In this document: positions 59,864-64,000 of the stretch, one piece after another
How the letters are laid out: the number at the start of each line of letters is the position of its first letter
How positions within the stretch are numbered: the stretch's first letter is position 1
Assembly (NCBI GenBank): GCA_964649825.1
Contig: CAZYQW010000108.1
Coordinates: forward strand, 62,001-126,000
Source: CAZYQW01 sp964649825
GTDB lineage: Bacteria > Planctomycetota > B15-G4 > JADJEK01
Length of the DNA stretch: 64,000 nucleotides
Direction of reading: 5' to 3'
Translations under genes and position numbers: made by a program
The notes under the pieces: model-generated
The model's input: only the letters and a program-made list of their open reading frames with translations
What the model was told of the DNA's origin: nothing
Database searches by the model: none

Positions 59864-61252
59864 TCAGACGCCGAGGCGGCGGCGCAGGCGGTCGATCGTC
59901 TTCTCGTCGAGTGCGGCACGGCACGCGGCGGCGTCGGGGGCGCCCAGGTCGTGCTCGAGGAACTCGAAGAACGCGCGCAGTTCCTCGACGATCTCGGTCG
60001 CGTCTTCCGGGTCGAGCACGTCGTGCTCGGGAAGGATCTCGAACAGGATCTCCTCGACGTCGTCCGGCGTGAGCCGCCGTGCGTCGACCCCGAGCCGTTC
60101 GAACGCGGCGTGGAGGAACGCTCCCGCGTGGACGATCGAGCGCCGGCATCGGGCGTACTGGCGACCCGAGTCGGAGTCCTCGAACGCGCTGAACAGAGCC
60201 TCCGCGACGTCGGCCGCGGCGTCCTCGCTGTCGAACGGGTCGAGCGCGAGCGCGTCGCACGTCGATCGACCGACGGGTTTGGACGCGACCCGCTCGGCGA
60301 GCCACGCGATCGCGCCGGGATGAGCGGACCAGGCGGGGACGAGCGCGTCCGCGATGAGGTCGACGTCCTCGACCGGCGCCTCGTGAAGGCCCGAGCGACC
60401 GTGGAGGGGGCGCTCACCGAGCAGGTAGGGAATCAACCCCGCCGAGAACGCCCGCGCCGGCGCCAGCGCGTCGTCGGCGCCGCGAACGTCGCCGGCCAAG
60501 AAACGTTCGAGCACGTGCGCCCACACCAGAAGGTCGTCCTCGTCCTCGATGTCGAGCGCCGGGCGAGCCGAGTCGACGTCGCCGTCCGCGAGGAGGTTCG
60601 CGATCCGGTACAGGCGCGCGGTGAGGTGCATCGGGTCGATCCGATCGATCACCTCGCCGAACAGCCGCGCGGCGGCCGCGAACTCGCCGCGCTCGCGGAA
60701 GCGGTGTCCCAGCGCGAGCAGCGCGCGCTCGCTGGATCCGCGCACCGCGACCCGCCGCAGATCAGCGGCGGGCCCGGCGAGCGGCATGGAGAGCTCGGCG
60801 CGCGCGTGCTCGGCCGCGAGCGCCAGGAGATCGTCGCCTTCCCCGGGGTCATGAGCGTGCAGCGCGGCCACGATCAACGCGTCGATGCAGTTCGGGTCGA
60901 TGGAGAGGGCCTGCTGGGCGAGCTCGGCGGCATCGTCGGCCTGGTTCTGATCGAGCGCGTCGTAGGCGATCAGGCGCGCGGCGGCGGCCGGCGACGCCTC
61001 TTCGAGCAGCTCGACCCATCGACCCGCCGCCGCGTCGACGGCGTGCGCGAGCGCGTCACGATCGTGAACGCCCAGCTCCTCCACGAGAGTGGCCGCGATG
61101 AACGCCCGCCGCTCCTCGTGCAGCGGTGTCGCCGCTTCGAAAAGGTCGCCCGGCAGCATCGCGTGCCGCGTCGGGAGCTGGAGCACCCGGCCCGGCGGTC
61201 GCTTCTCGTCGTCGTCTCGCACCACGGCGTCCCCATGGTCGACTCCGTCCAT
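59864..61252 (-). CDS. Cytoplasmic helical (TPR-like) repeat protein
   Basis: A 462-residue, mostly helical acidic protein. TPR-like pairs: LIAYDALDQNQADDAAELAQQALSIDPNCIDALIVAA, ALGHRFRERGEFAAAARLFGEVIDRIDPMHLTARLYRIA. C-terminal acidic helices (LTPDDVEEILFEILPEHDVLDPEDATEIVEELRAFFEFLEHDL) look like a separate bundle. No signal, no membrane helix, no catalytic motif. The exact start is uncertain: ATG 61252 is the longest, and an internal MLPGDLFEAA could also serve. Function unknown. Confidence 0.7.
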   Translation of the reverse strand: MDGVDHGDAVVRDDDEKRPPGRVLQLPTRHAMLPGDLFEAATPLHEERRAFIAATLVEELGVHDRDALAHAVDAAAGRWVELLEEASPAAAARLIAYDALDQNQADDAAELAQQALSIDPNCIDALIVAALHAHDPGEGDDLLALAAEHARAELSMPLAGPAADLRRVAVRGSSERALLALGHRFRERGEFAAAARLFGEVIDRIDPMHLTARLYRIANLLADGDVDSARPALDIEDEDDLLVWAHVLERFLAGDVRGADDALAPARAFSAGLIPYLLGERPLHGRSGLHEAPVEDVDLIADALVPAWSAHPGAIAWLAERVASKPVGRSTCDALALDPFDSEDAAADVAEALFSAFEDSDSGRQYARCRRSIVHAGAFLHAAFERLGVDARRLTPDDVEEILFEILPEHDVLDPEDATEIVEELRAFFEFLEHDLGAPDAAACRAALDEKTIDRLRRRLGV

Positions 61253-61673
61253 CCAACGCGCCGTCGCGGGAGTCTCGCGACCACGTGTCGACCCAGCTTA
61301 GGTCCTGCCCAACAAGAACTTCCCGTTTTGTGCGGTGCTCGCCGCCTCGGGCTGGGCGGCTCCTCCTCGGCGGATCTCGAAGACGCGGTCGTCGCCGCGC
61401 GCGGCCAGGAACGGAGATACTTCGCCCACGACAGGAACTTGTTGTTGCGCGGGCCCTTACGCCCGGGGATTCCAGCGACCGCGGAATCGTTCGAACAGAC
61501 GCTTGAGTTCGAGATCGCCCGCCGCATGCTGTGGAGGAGTGTCTCACCGCGGCAGCCGCACGACCGTCGACTCAGCGGGACGAGCAGGGCACTTCCGGAT
61601 TGCCGGATTGCCGGATTGCCGCGAGGCGCGCGGACGCAACGCCGAAAACGGACGTCGAGACGAGGCCGTGGAG
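61253..61673. other. Non-coding stretch with a short tandem repeat
   Basis: These 421 bases lie between a minus-strand helical protein gene and a plus-strand Clp N-domain gene. No supported gene is seen on either strand. It contains three tandem copies of CCGGATTG (61595-61619). The part from 61300 to 61580 could be eroded coding DNA, but I cannot name it. It should include promoters for both flanking genes. Confidence 0.45.
61595..61619 (+). repeat. Period-8 tandem repeat
   Basis: Three consecutive copies of CCGGATTG, about 55 bases upstream of the Clp N-domain gene. Too short for an array; possibly a replication-slippage product or a protein-binding site. Confidence 0.6.
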
Positions 61674-62129
61674 ATGTCGGAGGAACCGGTTCACCCCGAG
61701 TCGGGGGCGCCGAGGCTGATGGACGCGGCGATCGTCGAGGCGCGGTCGCGTGGGCACGAGTTCGTCGGGACCGGGCACCTCGCGCTCGCGCTGCTGGTGA
61801 TCGCGGACGGGGCGGGACGGGCCGCGCTCGCCCGCGCGGGGGTCGATGCGTCGGCGCTGCGGCGCGCGATGGATGAAGCGCTGCGCACTCGGAGCGAGTT
61901 CACGCCGCGAACGGCCGGCGGCGGCGGCGCCCGTTCGCGCCTCCCCCTTACGCCGAACGCGAAGGCGGCGTTCGAGCTCGCGCTCAGCGCGGCGCGATCG
62001 GAAGGCTCCGAGCGGCTCGACGCGCGGCACGTGCTGATCGGGCTCGCGCGGATCAGCCGGGGCGTCGCGGCCGCGGCGCTCGCATCGCTCGGGATCGATG
62101 CGACGCGGCTCGCCGCGGATCACGCGTAG
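61674..62129 (+). CDS. Stand-alone Clp N-terminal (Clp_N/R) domain protein
   Basis: A 151-residue protein with the two-repeat ClpA/ClpC N-domain: MDAAIVEARSRGHEFVGTGHLALALLVIADGAGRAALARAGVD and LTPNAKAAFELALSAARSEGSERLDARHVLIGLARISRGVAAAALASLGID. No AAA domain follows. Such proteins may act as adaptors or decoys for ClpC/ClpB-type unfoldases. The same domain type forms the N-terminus of TssH in this window, but the sequences are not close. The 3' end overlaps the convergent gene by 10 bases. Confidence 0.85.
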   Translation: MSEEPVHPESGAPRLMDAAIVEARSRGHEFVGTGHLALALLVIADGAGRAALARAGVDASALRRAMDEALRTRSEFTPRTAGGGGARSRLPLTPNAKAAFELALSAARSEGSERLDARHVLIGLARISRGVAAAALASLGIDATRLAADHA

Positions 62130-63196
62130 TACTTGCCGAACCGGTTGGCGACGAACTCGTCGTAGCTGACCTGCTCCTGGCGCACGAATCCGCGGTTCGG
62201 GATCTTCCCCTCGAACAGGAGGTCGAGGACCGCGCAGACGCCGGCCGCGGTCGTGACCTGGATCCCGCTCCAGCTCTTCCCGTCGATCTCCTGGTGGTAG
62301 ATCGTGCGCGCGTACGTGCGCTCGACCAGGCGGTCATCGTCCTGACCGGTGGCGCTGACGAAGATCACGATCTGATCGGTCTCGGTGGTCGGCAGGCTGC
62401 GCTCGAAGATCTGCCTCAACTGATCGGGGTGCTCCTCCATGCGCAGGTCGTGGAGCAGGAGCTTCAGCAGCTCGTTGTGACCGGGGTAGCGGATCGATTT
62501 GTAGTTGACGTTCTTCACCCGCCCTCCGAGCGACTCGGCCAGCGTGCCGAGCCCGCCCGACGTGTTGAACGCCTCGTACTCGACGCCGTCGATCGTCAGA
62601 CGCTCGAGGTTCTCGAGCGCCTGTACCGTCCGGAGCTCGCCATTCAGGATCACGTCGCACGGATGGCAATACTCGTTGATCAGTCCCTCCGTGCTCCACG
62701 TGAGGTTGTACTTCAGCCGGTTCGACGGGAAGCGAGGCAGGGCGCCGACGCGCATCCGGAGGTCGCGCACGTCCTTCATCGTCGCGATCAGATGGTTCGC
62801 GATGATCGTGATGAAACCGGGCGCGAGCCCGCACTGCGGGATGAACGCGGTCTGCGCGTTCTCGGCGAGCTTCTCGACCTCGTTGGTGACGGCCACGTCC
62901 TCGGTCAGATCGAGGTAGTGGACGCCGGCCGCGCGAGCGCTGCGCGCGATGTTCGGGTTGCAGTGGAACGGCGCGCACGAGATGACGGCGTCGCTCCCCG
63001 CGAGCAGCTCGCCGAGCGCGGCGGTGTCCGCGAAGTCGACCGACTGTCCGGTCGCGCCGGCGAACGGGGCGGCGACCGCCTCCGCCGCCGCGCCGTTCAC
63101 GTCCGCGATGCGGAGGCGATAGTCGCCGCACGTTCCCAGGAGGTGGGCGGCCATACGGCCGATCTTTCCCGCGCCGAGGAGGACGATCGTTTTCAT
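62120..63196 (-). CDS. Saccharopine dehydrogenase-family oxidoreductase
   Basis: A 358-residue NAD(P)-dependent enzyme. Rossmann motif IVLLGAGKIGRMAAHLL at the N-terminus, then VISCAPFHCNPNIARSARAAGVHYLDLTEDV and CGLAPGFITIIANHLI, the family blocks of saccharopine/carboxynorspermidine dehydrogenase-like proteins. The substrate could be saccharopine (lysine metabolism) or a related imine product; neighbours do not decide it. ATG at 63196 is chosen because the Rossmann fold starts there. Confidence 0.88.
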   Translation of the reverse strand: MKTIVLLGAGKIGRMAAHLLGTCGDYRLRIADVNGAAAEAVAAPFAGATGQSVDFADTAALGELLAGSDAVISCAPFHCNPNIARSARAAGVHYLDLTEDVAVTNEVEKLAENAQTAFIPQCGLAPGFITIIANHLIATMKDVRDLRMRVGALPRFPSNRLKYNLTWSTEGLINEYCHPCDVILNGELRTVQALENLERLTIDGVEYEAFNTSGGLGTLAESLGGRVKNVNYKSIRYPGHNELLKLLLHDLRMEEHPDQLRQIFERSLPTTETDQIVIFVSATGQDDDRLVERTYARTIYHQEIDGKSWSGIQVTTAAGVCAVLDLLFEGKIPNRGFVRQEQVSYDEFVANRFGKYYA

Positions 63197-63548
63197 GGTG
63201 ATCCGAGTCGTTGGGTGGGCCTGAACGGACTGAAGTCGAGCGAGGCCAAGGGCCCGCGCAAGAAGAATCGTCGCGCCTGGCCGGGAACCAAGCGGCCTCG
63301 CCCAAAAAAAGGAACCGGTGGTTGCGTGGACCCTAAGGCAGGAAGCTGGAGAGCACAACCGCTGGTTGGAGCGAGTTGCAGGATTGTTGTAAATCAATGT
63401 TTGATAGACGTTAATAAACGCGCACCTACGCTGCATCGAACCCGCTCGGGGACCCTCGGAAACGGGCCGGCCGACCCGGTCGGACGGGGTCCATCGAACG
63501 CCGCGCCGCCCGGGCGAGGAGCGTAGCCGGGCCCGCGCGCGCGCCCGC
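63197..63548. other. Intergenic region with an AT-rich promoter-like segment
   Basis: The 352 bases between two minus-strand genes (hemH upstream in transcription). An AT-rich patch (63385-63420, TGTAAATCAATGTTTGATAG and following) stands out from the GC-rich surroundings and is a likely promoter for the saccharopine dehydrogenase-like gene. Imperfect inverted repeats AACCGGTGGTTG and CAACCGCTGGTT lie at about 63311-63368. No gene is seen. Confidence 0.45.
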
Positions 63549-64000
63549 TCAAGACGAGCCGGCCGCCCCCTCCGTACGACCGGTCGCTCCGTCCAGGAAT
63601 GGTCGCACCAGCTCGACCACCCCGTCCGCCCACCGCGGATCGGCGTTCACGCAGGGCACCAGCTCGAGCCGGTCGCCGCCCGCGGATCGGAACGACGCCG
63701 CCGCGCGGAGGCCGATCTCCTCGAGGGTCTCGAGGCAGTCGGCCACGAACGCAGGGCAGAAGACGGCGAGGCGGCGGACGCCGCGGCGGGCGAGCGCGGG
63801 GACGACCTCATCGGTGAACGGACGGATCCACGGGGTCCGGCCGAGGCGCGACTGGAACGCGACCGACCACGCGTCGCCGGCGAGGTCGAGCGCGGCGGCG
63901 AGGCGGCGCGCGGTCTCGAACGACTGCGCGCGATAGCAGCCGCGATTCGCATCGGTGATCGCGGCACAGCAGATCTCGGCGGCGAGGCAGTGCTCGCCGG
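63549..64000 (-). CDS. hemH: Ferrochelatase HemH (C-terminal part; start beyond the window)
   Basis: The last ~150 residues of a ferrochelatase. The minus strand reads CYRAQSFETARRLAAALDL, AFQSRLGRTPWIRPFTDEVV, ALARRGVRRLAVFCPAFVADCLETLEEIGL and LELVPCVNADPRWADGVVEL. The blocks FQSRLGR-PW and FCPAFVADCLETLEEI are diagnostic. The enzyme inserts Fe2+ into protoporphyrin IX (or coproporphyrin III) to make haem. The gene is cut by the window edge at 64000. Confidence 0.93.
   Translation of the reverse strand, partial: GEHCLAAEICCAAITDANRGCYRAQSFETARRLAAALDLAGDAWSVAFQSRLGRTPWIRPFTDEVVPALARRGVRRLAVFCPAFVADCLETLEEIGLRAAASFRSAGGDRLELVPCVNADPRWADGVVELVRPFLDGATGRTEGAAGSS

Noticed and set aside
61335..62129. 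A longer start for the Clp N-domain protein
   Set aside because: The extra ~110 residues read as low-complexity shadow sequence across the CCGGATTG repeats; the Clp domain begins soon after ATG 61674.

Overview
The window is high-GC bacterial DNA and is almost fully coding, with genes packed into operons that often overlap by 4 bases (ATGA, GTGA, TTGA). Several traits point to Planctomycetota, though no ribosomal marker is present to settle it. These are an ECF sigma factor fused through a membrane helix to a large extracytoplasmic carboxypeptidase-regulatory-like region, secreted FG-GAP and YVTN beta-propeller proteins (one with a C-terminal domain I associate with high-GC planctomycetes), and DUF1579-type secreted proteins. 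The phylum is an inference.

Layout. 1-13084: part of a type VI secretion (T6SS) cluster: the end of tssC, a second TssC-like gene carrying eight cysteines in an insertion, tagJ, tssE, tssF, tssG, tssH (clpV), vgrG, a PAAR protein with a papain/C39-like protease tail, and a candidate lipoprotein immunity gene. A broken transposase (13161-13441) separates this from a tight three-gene operon (13509-22245): an SbcD-like nuclease, an SbcC-like ATPase, and a 1647-residue DUF4011-helicase-Vsr/PD-(D/E)XK-DUF3320 protein of the type described as the Hhe defence protein. A convergent RES/Xre toxin-antitoxin pair follows (22316-23420).

23659-28768: a four-gene operon with a possible sigma-like regulator, a cytoplasmic helical protein, a small membrane protein and a large exported protein with carboxypeptidase-regulatory-like folds. 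28776-30133: a fructosamine kinase/LMW phosphatase pair, probably for protein deglycation. 30305-41440: secreted beta-propeller, moaA, a thiol protein coupled to a hybrid histidine kinase, a DUF1579 protein, the membrane-tethered sigma factor and a lipoprotein.

41723-44294: an initiator tRNA-fMet with its terminator, followed by a graveyard of integrated DNA: two broken tyrosine integrases, a second copy of the tRNA 3' end and its flank, IS21-type ends with a broken istA, and the tail of an addiction-module antitoxin. 44517-53191: FG-GAP and TolB-like secreted proteins, a peroxiredoxin whose peroxidatic cysteine codon is an in-frame UGA with a SECIS-like hairpin directly downstream (probable selenoprotein), an AIM24 protein, a TerB-like protein, a cupin, RidA, and two convergent paralogous methyltransferases.

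53178-58516: an apparently transferred module bounded by related 19-23 bp repeats. It contains a broken ISL3 transposase, a response regulator/histidine kinase pair, two paralogous exported proteins and a PepSY-like protein with 16 consecutive aspartates. 58640-64000: an exported EEP-family phosphatase/nuclease, a helical repeat protein, a stand-alone Clp N-domain protein, a saccharopine dehydrogenase-like protein and the end of hemH.

The most notable items are the probable selenoprotein AhpC, the SbcD-SbcC-Hhe operon, the zinc-ribbon TssC paralogue, the T6SS protease effector and its neighbour, the tandem integration scar at tRNA-fMet and the membrane-tethered sigma factor.
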